Assembly: GCA_037039925.1 (NCBI GenBank)
Contig: JAXRKP010000433.1
Span: 121,001-185,000 of the forward strand
From: Doris montereyensis
Lineage: Eukaryota; Mollusca; Gastropoda; Nudibranchia; Dorididae
Direction: 5' to 3'
Length of the DNA stretch: 64,000 nucleotides
Shown here: one piece after another, positions 43,401-55,400 of the stretch
How the letters are laid out: each line of letters starts with the position of its first letter
Position numbering within the stretch: the stretch's first letter is position 1
Program-made: the position numbers and the translations under genes
The notes under the pieces: model-generated
What the model was told of the DNA's origin: nothing
Database searches by the model: none
What the model saw: the letters and a program-made list of their open reading frames with translations, nothing else

Positions 43401-46400
43401 TTTTCTTCTCTACCATGCTTTCTAACATAGGGCCTACCATTTCTCTTAGTTGTATTGTTAATAACTAAAGAAATTTTGTTTTATTATAGTGATATATGTA
43501 GTTGTGTCCTTTTTTTTGTTTTTGTTTTGTTTTGTTGAGGTTCCTTGCCGACTTCTCATTTAATGAAAGGTCTCATACAACGAGGACCTAGTGTAAGTCC
43601 CGACAGGCGACCTTGTTGAATCAGATTTTCACTGTATGAGGTTTTCTGATAAACCTGAGAGAACAGAAGAAGGACATACCAAGACTGTCCATTACAGTGC
43701 AGACAGTCATCCCTGGGGGTACTGTAGATTGATCAGCTTGCACTGAGCTTTGGAGAACGTCACAACCATTATGGACTTGGCTGGAATATTGTGGTACTGG
43801 ATGAGAGCATTTGCAAGTGACACCTGAAAGTAACACACAAAAAAAGAAATGGTAACAATAAAACATGAAAAAAAGAAAAGGCAGCAACGACAACAAAAGC
43901 AACGAAATCGAAACGAAAGCGGCGATATGAAAAAAAATCCATTATATATATTTTTTAAAGTGACAAAATGAAAATAAAACACCATAAAAAAAGGTGTCAA
44001 AATGAGAAAGAAAAAAAAAAAGAAAAGAAAAGAAAAAAAAAGAAAAAAAAAAAGAAAAAAAAGAAAAAGAAAAGAAAAAAAAAAAAAAAGAAAAAGAAAA
44101 AAGAAAAGAAAAAAGAAAAGAAAACAAAAGAAAACGAAAAAAAATAAACAAAACAGAAGCTGGAGACAGAGCCATGACCTGAAATGATAGCTGCATGTCA
44201 AATATAGATTTATGATGTCACCGTTGCTTGTTTGCTACCCAATCTTAAAGTTATGTCAAAATAATGAATTATGATATTTAGATGTTCTAAATCTAGGTTG
44301 TTATTGGATGTTTTGCCTTTTGTTTATATTTCTTTAAAAAAAAAATTTTTTTTTAATGAGAGATCAAAACATATTTAAATGGCAGCAATAATACTTTAGG
44401 ATATAAAATGAAAAATAATGGTGATAGCAGTATTCACAGTAATGGTATAGTTCTAAATTTAGATCGTTTCCCTGAAGTGAAACAAGAGGACTTATTCTAC
44501 ATTTACCAGGGGTGAGACACACATCAAACTCTCTTAAAAGACATGGAGGGAATAAAATGATTTACCACAAAAGACGCTTCGGATTGATTTGACATTTTAT
44601 TCAAGTCTTGCCCCACGCCATCTGGGTAGGACTCGGTGCCCTCTACATGACAAAATAAGGAGTAAAAATCTTTTGACAAGGCCAGGGAAGCGACTGGTAT
44701 GAGGCTTGACGATTTTGAACAGTGGACGTCAAATTCCCAGAGTAGAAGAAGTCGGATGGAAATCTGGTGAGACTGTCAACCTGTAAAACGAAAACAAAAT
44801 TTAAAAAATAGAAAGAAGGAAGAATTTTTTTAAAAATCCCCCAGAAAATAAAGATATGCAATATTATCAAAGTTAGGTTTGATTCCTTTCAGCTCATGAG
44901 AGTGTATCACCTTGAATGAAATCAATCAATATAGCATATTATATCTATTTATATAATGTAGAGTATAATTACATACATATGTATAAAGAAGAAAGTAGAA
45001 TAAATAACATTCTTCTCTCAACCTATCCCACCCCATCACTAAGCCTATACACAGAGGAATTCGTTTGTATTTAGCTACAAACTCTTCACCAAAGCGCATG
45101 GAGAAAGTCGTTCCTAATGCTTGACATCTTGGTTTCGTTTGTTGAAAGCATAATGGACATACGGTATAACCTTGTTTCTCTAATTACTGATAAAAAAACC
45201 CATTTAAGATGTCAATTTATGTTTTACGACAAATCACAGTTCTTACAGAGTCCTTATTGATAGGGAGAAATCACAAAAGAAGATTTCTCAGTACACTCAC
45301 TGCTTTTAATAAATGACCTTTTGAAGAATTTGCTGAAATCTATACCTCCCTCTACATAAAAATAATGCCACAGATAATTATAAAAGTAACATAAAGGACC
45401 CATACCCAATGTTAAGAGTCGGGTAATTCACAGTGGAGTCCAGATCTTTCTGGGCATATGGTGTAGATATGTTACTTGCCATAACTGTCCACACCCAGTT
45501 CACTCCTGCCAAGTCTGAATAGATTTAGCTCCCTCCCCATTTGGTGCTGGGTTGAGAGGAGGGCCATGAAAAATCTACTAGTATTGGGAATGAAGCTCGA
45601 AGTCTTCTGAACGGTAGTCCGCCACTCTACTGACTGAGCTCCCAAAACCTTAACAAAAACAGCAGCCCATTAACAGACTATCAGAAATAACTTACACTTC
45701 GAAATTGTTGCATGAGCACAGCCTGTGTTTGGTCACAATAGCGATGGAACAGAGACTTCGACAAGCCAAGTCTGGGGACGGTCTCATTATGCACACTGGG
45801 GGAAGGCATGCCTTGGTCACCAATGAGAACAATCTGGTTGACATTCTTGTGGTGGACTAAAGGCACCAGACATACTAACTCTGACATGAGACTGCTGTCA
45901 TCCAAAATCACCTGGAAACAAATTTAAAATGACGAAAGAAAAAAAAATTAAATACCGAAGACAAGGTAGAGATCAAGAGAGACAAGACATTGTTAGCTAC
46001 ATTACCGTTTCCTAACTCGAAAAAATACTTAATCTAATTTTGATAATAAACTGATTGAGACGGTAAACATCTTGTTCGCTGTGATCCTCACTAAAATCAT
46101 TCTAAATGTAATCTATTGTCAGTGTATAACATAATTTAATTCATGGACTGAAAAACACTCCAAAATAGAATTTTTTTTTATGAAAGTAGGAAATAAAAGA
46201 CATTTTTCATATTTTATGGAATATCTTTTTATTAACACTAAACACGATTACTCTCCCCACTCTCTCTCTCTCTGCTTCTTTTCCTCCTCCTCCGACCCAA
46301 TCACATTTTTTTCTTTCATTGAAAGAAGATGTAATCAATTTATGGTCTAATGGGTAGGCTTAATATAAAAAAGGAATCCATTGTTATGATTTACGGATCG

Positions 46401-49400
46401 ATTTTTATGACATTGACCTGTTTGATATTTGAGGCTATCCTTAAAATACGTCTAGAGCTGGTAATGCAAGTACACAGGATAATGTCAGCCCTATTCAGCT
46501 CCAAAGACTGAGCTCTCTCCATGGCCTCTTTCATCAGCTCGATCTGTGAGGGCTGATCTTCATACATTGCTAAGAACTCATATTCTTGAATAATCTGAAA
46601 ATGAACAATGTAACATATGGATGATAGATACATTATAATTACAAAGAGGAATAGATATTGTTAAAAAACAAAACACTGCACACTGAAACAAAAGGATGTA
46701 TTTTACATTTACCAGAGGTGAGACACACATCAAACTCTCTTAAAAGACACGGAAGGGATACATTTATTTACCACAAAAACACTGCACACTCAGTATGTAA
46801 TAGGAAACCCAAACAAAGTGATATTGAAACTTACTACGTAAGAAGTTTATGCTGTAGATGAAGGAAAAATCTTCATGATGAAAAGCAAACTCTTAATGAA
46901 TGCTTTGAAACAAAATAGAAGAAAATGGTGCAAACAAGTTTTTGAGTTTGTCTTTAATCCATAAGTGGCAATGCTAAGGAGAACTGAAAATCTTGTTTCA
47001 GATCAAAATCTTAATTTACAGGTCAATCTAGGGTCTAAATCAACATTGAGGTCAACATTTACAGATCATTGCGATTCACATAATTCATCTGGCAATGAGA
47101 GTGTTTGGAAAATCAAACCACTTTGGCTGTCATATTCAATTTGTAACATGAGAAATGTAAATCAAAACAAAAATTGCCTTCTTAGGACAATAAAGATTAT
47201 TCTCATTAAAATCTTTATCTCTGATTTGTTTGAAGAAGGTTGTAAGTGCAATTGTAATGTTTTCACGATGATATGCCATTTTATATGATGTTTCAAAGAA
47301 CATCATTTCCGCTACCTGCATGGCTAGGTCCCTTACCTAGTAGAGAATAGGTTCAGTAGGTTCTGTAAGAATATAAATTTTCTGGATGCCCAGTTTTGTC
47401 TAAACAATTATTAGTATTATTCTAATAGGAAGCAAAAAAAGTAAATATCTATGAGGTTGAGATTGAGTACATCAACATTCTTTAATCAAAAAGAAAGAAA
47501 AATGTCAACTGCCTCAAAGCATTCGATCAACTTTTTGACAGAAGGAATGACTTAAAATGTTGAGTTTTTTTCGTTATTACTTTAACTCATTATGGTTTAA
47601 CCCGGCCAAAAACGGCAGCACAGTAGAGAGTCCGCTGTGTTTAGCCTGGCCATATCCGGCCGCCTACTAACTGCTTCACATTGTTCAAGCCGGCCAAACT
47701 CGGCCGTGGGTAACACCTTCTCTTCCAACGATCAGATTGCCTCAGCAAACCTATATTTGTCACTTATTTTCTTTGTTTCTTTTTCAGTTCCCATTCTACC
47801 TTCCGGTGTATGGGTTTAGTAGATGCCCGAAATGATCTTTCTCCAGGCTGCCCTGCCCTGGCATTTTTCTGTTTCCTTCCAAAAAAAGTTAAATTTCTAT
47901 GCTTCAATGCCTCTTTTACATCTTAAACCCACTTTCTCTGAGGTTTGCCTTTTGGTCTTTTACCTTGGACTTTAGCGATGTTTACTGATTTAGCTATTCT
48001 ATTGTCATTCCTTCTGTTTACATGCCCAAACCATCTCAATTGATTTATTTCTATCTTAGTTTTTATGCCATCTGCTTTGGTTTGATCTCTTATTGTTGTG
48101 TTTCTGATTTTTCTCTTTTAGTTTTCCCCTACTACTCTTTTTAGATACTTCATTTCAGCTGCCTGTACTCTACTGTATTCTCTTCTGTCTATGGTCCAGG
48201 TTTCGCTGCCATAGAGGAGAGTAGGACAATATACTGTGTTGTATACTGCCATTTTGGTTTTTGTTGACAATTCTTGTTTACCTATAAATGCCTTTCCTAG
48301 ATGGTTATATAGTCATTGCCTTTTTGATTCTCTGGCTGATTTCTTCTCTTAGTTTTCCTTCTGAGTTAATCATTACTCCTAAGTAAATGTAGCTTTGAAC
48401 TTGTTCTAAATTCTCCCTGTCCAATTTAAGATTTTGTGTTTTAGCTTCCCTACTTACTAGTAGAGTTGTTTTGGTTTTCTTTGCATTTACTCTCATTCCT
48501 CTTTTATTTAGTTCATTGTTCATAATGTTGATATTCGACTGAAGATCACTTTCTGATTTTACAAACAGAACTAAATCATCTGCAAATGAAAGCATTGCTA
48601 CTTTTACTAGTTTTAGCTTCCACATATCTACATTCATGTTCTTCATTTTTGAGCATGCCTTTGCGACTGAATCCATAAATGTAATAAATAAAAGAGGACT
48701 TAGGACACAATCCTGTCTTACTCCTATGTCTAAATCAAATTCTTCATATATGTTTCCAGCTACTCTCACTACACATGTTGGTTTATTGTAGAAACTTTTA
48801 ATGGCTTCTATTAAATTTTGCTCTACATTGTGTTCTTTTAAGGAATGCCATAGTTCGCCCCTCCTCACAGTGTCAAATGCCTTTTCTTAGTCAATAAAAC
48901 ACAGGTGCAAGTTAATGTTTCTCTCAAGAAATTTTTCTATTATTTGTCTAATTGTAAATATGTGGTCTTGTACACTTCTTCCTGGTCTAAATCCACTCTG
49001 ATGTTCTTCAATCTGATCCTCTACTCTTTTCCTTAGTCTCATTTCCAGTATCCTGGCATACAATTTTCCTGGAACGCTAAGTAGTGATATCCCTCTATAG
49101 TTTGAGCATTCCATAGTTGATCCTTTCTTATGTATTGGTACTACTGTTCCCTTTTTCCAGTCGTCTGGCACCTGTTTGAACTTTCATGCTTGTTGGCATA
49201 TTGCATGTAATAGTTTGTCTGCTTCTCTCCCTTGGTTCTTAATCATTTCTGGATAAACTTGATTTGCTCCTGGGGGCCTTTCCAAATTTCACTTTTCTTA
49301 TAGTTTGGATTCCTTCCATTACGATATCTACATCTTCAGCTATCTCCTCTGGATTACTTGTTACTCTTACTAATTGATCTGTACTCCTTGTTTCATATGT

Positions 49401-52400
49401 TCTGGAGGGATTATGTAATTGGTGAAAATGCTTTCTCCATGTTTCCATGATTTGGCTGTGTTCTTTCATTATTTCTCATTGGCATTCTTAATTTGTCACA
49501 TTGGGCATGCTTTGGTCTTTCTCGTGCTCTTCATTGCTTCCCAGAAAAGCTTTTGATTTCCTTGATAGCTTTCTTGAAGTCTTTGTCCAAACTCTTCCCA
49601 TTGTTCCTGTTTTGCTTTCCTAACTTCCTCTTTGACGATTGTCCTTTTACTCAGGTAATCTATCCTATCTTCTGGCCCCTTTTGTTTGCAAATATTTCTT
49701 CCAGGCATCCTTCTGTTCTTTGATCTTAGTCTTGACATTCTCATTCCACCATGCTGTTCTTTTCCTATCTGCTTTAATTTGTTTCCTACCACAGACATCT
49801 TCAGTACAACTGAGGAATGTTTCTTTATACATGCCACTTTTCTTCTATTGTGCTATCATTCAGATCCATCTGCCTTTGACTGATATATCTTTTTATCCTA
49901 CATTGGTATATCTATTTTACTATTGGTTTATTTAGTTCCTCTATTTTGAGTTTGGTAGCTTTCTTCTCTTTCCTTTTCTGTTTGTTTTCTTCAGTCAGTA
50001 ATCTCATTTTAGCAATTACTAGGTGGTGATCACTAAATACTTCTGCTCCTCTGTTTACTCTTGTATCCAATGTATTGTAAAAAAGGCAGCCGCTAACTAT
50101 TATATAGTCTATCATTGACTTTTTACATCTGTCTTCATTTAGTCTTGTATATTTGTGGATATCTTTATGAGGAAAAAAAGGTGTTTGCTATTTTCATGTT
50201 ATTCTTTAGGCAAGAATCTATTAGTCACTCTCTATTTGGAGAAGTTGTTGTCTCTCCTTTACCTATTATTCCTCTTGATGTTTCTACACTGTTGCCTACT
50301 CTAGCGTTTATATCTCCTAAAACCATTAATTCCTGTTTGGGTTTAAGATTCTCTGTAGCTATTTGTAAATGGTTTTCGAAGATATCTTTGTCTTCTTTGG
50401 TGGCGTCTTTGTTTGGTCCATAAGCTATTTATAATTTAATTTCTCTTCCTTTTGGTTTAATATTTACCGTAACTCTTTTCAGGCGGGTCCCGTATCTTTG
50501 CATGCCGCTGGTCACTCTAAGCACACCTACGCTAATGGTGGGTCCCGTACATTTGCATCCCTCCCGGCTTTGCAGCGAGACAAAGTGTCAGTGGCGGGTC
50601 CCGTATAACTGCACTGCAGTGCACTCAAAGACGGCTTTGGGAATGCCTCTATTTTGACCAATTACGCTGATCAACCCACGCCACGCCAAACAGAGAAAGT
50701 CTACTCTTCTATAGGGGTGAAAATGATAGTTTATTTCTGAGTCTAATACACACTCGATATATTTGCTATAAAGAGATACAAAAACACACAGGAGCTATAT
50801 CTCAAATGCAGGCTGTGGACCCTCTGCAAAGTGAACAAAACCAAGACTCTTGTCTTCGTATGACCGATACAATTTCTGGTCAGATGTCAATTACTTTAGT
50901 AACACGCTCGACCCACAAGTAAGAAATAGTGATTGATACAAATGGAAGATATCAGTGGGCAATCACATTGCACACCTATGGTCTACCTGAATGGAGGGCA
51001 TGACCTTCAGTCAATAGAAAGAAACCATGTTCAGGGTTGACCAATCAGGGGGACCATTGTGTTGATTGTTATAATATATTGTCGAACGTCACATATTTCA
51101 AAATACATCTCCACCTCTTTTTCACATAAAAATGAAGAGATTGGAGAGTTGGAAGTATGAGGGAATGTTGAAGCTTTCATCTGAGTTCAACGACCAGCAA
51201 CAAAGGAACTTTGATCTCTCAAACAGATCATTTCACATGGTCATGATGACATGTGGTATCTGGACAAGAGGAAGGGCGGCTATTTGAAGTGTATAGACAT
51301 TAGAAACTACAAGAGTATCTTCCTACTGTATATAAAGGACTAAGGAGGGAGACTTACATCCAGAAGTGAGGGGAATATGTGAAAAACCACTGGATTGTGT
51401 AAGGAGTGGGGGCTGTTTGTGAGGAGGAGGATTACTATTGAACTGTAGGAAGGGAACAGCCAAAAATACAGAACGATGGCCACTCATATCATTGTAAAGA
51501 AGAAGAGAGGGGATACTAGTGATAGACATAGGGTAAGGAGGAGTTTTCAAAAGCATGGGAAGCATGTTGCTGAGGAGAGGTGTTAGGTCTTGGATAGAGC
51601 GCGTGGCTGCAGCTGGGGGAGGCACACACTCGTGAAAGCAATAAATCGAGGGGCCTGTTTCTTTCATCATGGGAATGTGTTACCTGTGCACACTGGACTC
51701 GGTTATGGGATTAGCAAAAGGCGGTTGGATATTTCCCCTACAATTAATGATACTAATACTATAAGTATTATTGTTCCATCATTTTACTTAGACGTGAGGA
51801 TGAAAATAATTCCTTTAAAAATAAAAATAAATGCTGTTCATTGAAACTCTACAAGATATTCGATCCTGCCAGCTACGCTGATATTGAACGACTGGAGTAA
51901 AGCCTGACTATGTAGCCATGTGGTCCCCCCCCCCCTCCTCTGTATGTTACATCATCTCTCTCTCTCTCTTTCATAGGTGCCAGCGGATGAAAGTACAGAA
52001 ACCTGAAACTCATATTTCGACACTATCAAACCTGAAAATGCTTGCTATCGCTACTTTGGCCTAAACCTTTTTTTTATATTATTGTTTATAATATATGTTC
52101 TTATCCATGTATATGTACTGCCATAATTAAAACTGACAAAAATGAAGAACTAAATATTATGCTTACATTAAAAAAAAAACCTATAATACATATTGAACTA
52201 GATCTACGTACAATGCAGTCGTCTCTAGGTGGACCATAAAGAAGAAAGAGAGGGAGATCAGTCTATTTCACTCATAACATTAAAGCCGGAAATTTTTTAC
52301 TTCAAGATATCGCAAAACCAGAATTCCGGCTTAAACCTCCTTTCTATCCGTCTTTCTTTATCTTCCTCATTCTCTTTATGTCTCCATTCCTCTTTCGCTT

Positions 52401-55400
52401 TCTCTTTCTATCCCCACTCCTCTCTCTGTGGCTCTCTTTTAAGACAGTTGTATTTCGTTTTCTTCCTTCTTTTTGTCTTTTCTTTTGGTATATTGTTGTT
52501 ATGAGGCTTGCTATGTTGATGGAAATTGTGCAATGGGTTGTTGTACCATTGGCTCTATTAGTTTCGTTCAGCATTGTTTATTTATTTCTATGTCTCCTTG
52601 TTGCTTATGAAGGTTTGGCACACTGAAGAATTCTCAGTCCTGACCTGTTTTCTATCTATTAGTATTAGACCTTTCATATTCCTTTTCATTAGTTGTGGGC
52701 AAACTGCAGTATTATTCCATGTCATGTTCAATAAAAGTAGGCTGTAATAGATGTTAGTAAACAATGCAATCTGAATGAGTCATCAACACACGTGTCTGGA
52801 CCGACTGTGGGCCATTGCTATCGCAGAACATCGCGTCTTTATGCTAGAATTGCTCAGAGTAGAATATTTGAAGAGAACTCCGCAGAGGCGCGACATATTT
52901 TGTTATCCATGAGAACACATACAGAAGAAATAATCAATTCGATCTTTTGAAAAGACATGTGTATCAGATATGTGGGGGTATTGCATTTCAGATGCCTCTA
53001 TGGAAACAGGTCTTCAGATTAAAAATGAAATCTGAACAATGATTAGCATGATACTGTTATGAGAAAAAATGAAGTCTTAGTTGACAATTACCTTGCTTTC
53101 AGCATTATCTTTCTGGCGGATAAGATGATGTAAAGCAATGTTTTTCATGCTACCATCAACTTTCATTTCGAACTCTTGTTTAGCAGCTTGCGAGCCTGGT
53201 AAGGGGAAATCACTCTCCTCAACCTCCTCACTATATACACGGAGGATGCGAAAATTCTGTTTTCTTAATGTCAGAAAAGGCCTAAAAGCAAACAAGGAAA
53301 AAGAGTTATAAATGCATGCAGGCTTCACGTCTTTTCTAAATTTAGCTTTCCTTTCTTTTCCTTTTTACTTTATGCTAGCTGTCTTTCTCCTCTTTCTCCT
53401 TCATTTCAAAACACTGTCATTCTTAACCATTTAAATTTGGATCTGAAGAAAGTTTTGTGGGTTGTTTTTTTCTAGACCCAAAAATTCCAAAATGAGATAC
53501 AGAGTGAACAATAAGATTGAAAAATAAAAGGAAAAGACCATATTTTTTAGATCTTAAAAGATTTGTAGACAGGATTGCTACTACTAATAGCGAAGTATAA
53601 CCCCATCTTTTTTTCCCTTCAGTATGTAAACATACTTTTAAAAAAACAACAACTATGAAAGACTGATGAATGACCATCTTTCTGCTTAACATAAACATAT
53701 TTCAAGTCCTGATAGCAATAGTTAAGCAAAACCTGTTGAATACACTAATAAAAGTAGAAGCCCTCATTTTAAGTAAATGTGGTCAGTTTAAATAGCGCAA
53801 TTACTAAGATAGAACTTTTACTGCTGGAACACACGCAGAGCTTGAATAACAAAGACTGCGTTTAAGCAAATCTAGTTCTTTTGAGGCAGCACAGCAAATG
53901 AAACCAACCTGCAATAACGTCCAGTGCTTTTTCCGTGGGAGCACACACAAGCACTTGAGTTCCACAATCTTGCTTGATGCGTCTGAAATTGTCAGCTTGT
54001 TTGTTGCGAGCAGCATAGAGAAGGGACAAGAGCATGGCCAGTAGAGATTTTCCAGTGCCTGGGCCTCCGTGAATAACACTGACCGATTCCCTATAACTCT
54101 CCTCTAGTACAGACTGCTGATGTCCAGATAATGCAAACATCTTACTAATAGTCCTATCCCTCTCTAAGGGATCAACTGAAATAAATATTGGCGTGAAAGA
54201 AAAAGGTTTTGATATTCAATTTATCTCCGTGCCAAGAGAATCAGAGTGGAGTACAAGATGCACAGTATGTAAATGTAATTGTAAGCGACACACAAATTCA
54301 ATTAACTCATAAAACATCCCAAGCAGCTTTTTTTTATAGTCAATACTGAAAAGGTGTCCATTTTCTATCTGCTGTAGCCATGGTTGGATCTAAATCAATA
54401 TCAAAAGGGATGTAATGGTACAACATTATTATTTAAATATCAATCAATGAGCTTGCTCAGCATCATCAATGTCTTAACTTCATCAGACAACATTTAAAAA
54501 AACTACCCTACATATGCAAGCCTCAATTCGTAAAACAAGACTCTCATTAATCACAATAAGCAATCAGCTTTACCCTTTGTCCTTCCTCTAAAACAAATAT
54601 TTCAATGATATTTTACTAAATGTCTACAATCTGTAAGTGAAGCAACTATCTTATTGATTTGAACTCACTGGAATTCTGGGATTTCTTTCTAAGAATTACA
54701 TCTTTTGTAAATTCAGAAGCCCCTTGAAGACTTCTCACCGTTTCATCCAACACACTGTGAGGAACAATTTGGGTATATTAGCAGTATAACATTTTAAGCC
54801 TCGAAACATCCCTGCATTTCGTTTAAACTTAGATACTCTGCTATATGTTGAAAGCATTCTAACAGTTTTATATTTTAAACCTATAAAAACAGCCTTTTTT
54901 ACGTTCAAATTACCATACTCTGATGTGTGTTGAAAGCACTTAGATTCTTAAATCCGTAACAATGAATTACATTGCGACATAATGCACATCAATTCCATAG
55001 CTAAAAAGGTAAAAGCTCTCGGCTGAGGCAACAGGATATAATCCTAAGATAAGGGTAGAAAGGGTTAATGTTTCAAGTTTGTCCACCCCCCCCCCCCCCC
55101 CCCCAACAGATTTTCTCTTACTGGTGCTCTTTGACTCTTTCAATCCATTCAATAGTGCACCGAGCAGACTTTCCATTTGAGGATAAGAGTGCTTCAGGTA
55201 TCTTGATGCTTGACTGTGTGAGTCGTATCTTCACAGTCACATCACCTGCCACGTTGTTGTTGACACTCGTGGCGATACAATGGCAGACCCACGTGAATGA
55301 CTTCTGGGAGCTGAACAAGGCTGCCACGTTTTCATCAGGACACACACTTGCATTGGTCCTTGTGTTGCTGTATCTTACACATAGGTAGGCCAAGCACGAG

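Noticed and set aside
44002..44187. Lys-rich open frame
   Set aside because: Translation of the A/G-rich simple repeat in an intron.
51323..51670. 115-codon minus-strand open frame as an extra exon of the HELZ2-like gene
   Set aside because: Pro/Ser-rich, no family match, and exons 10 and 11 already join in phase 0.
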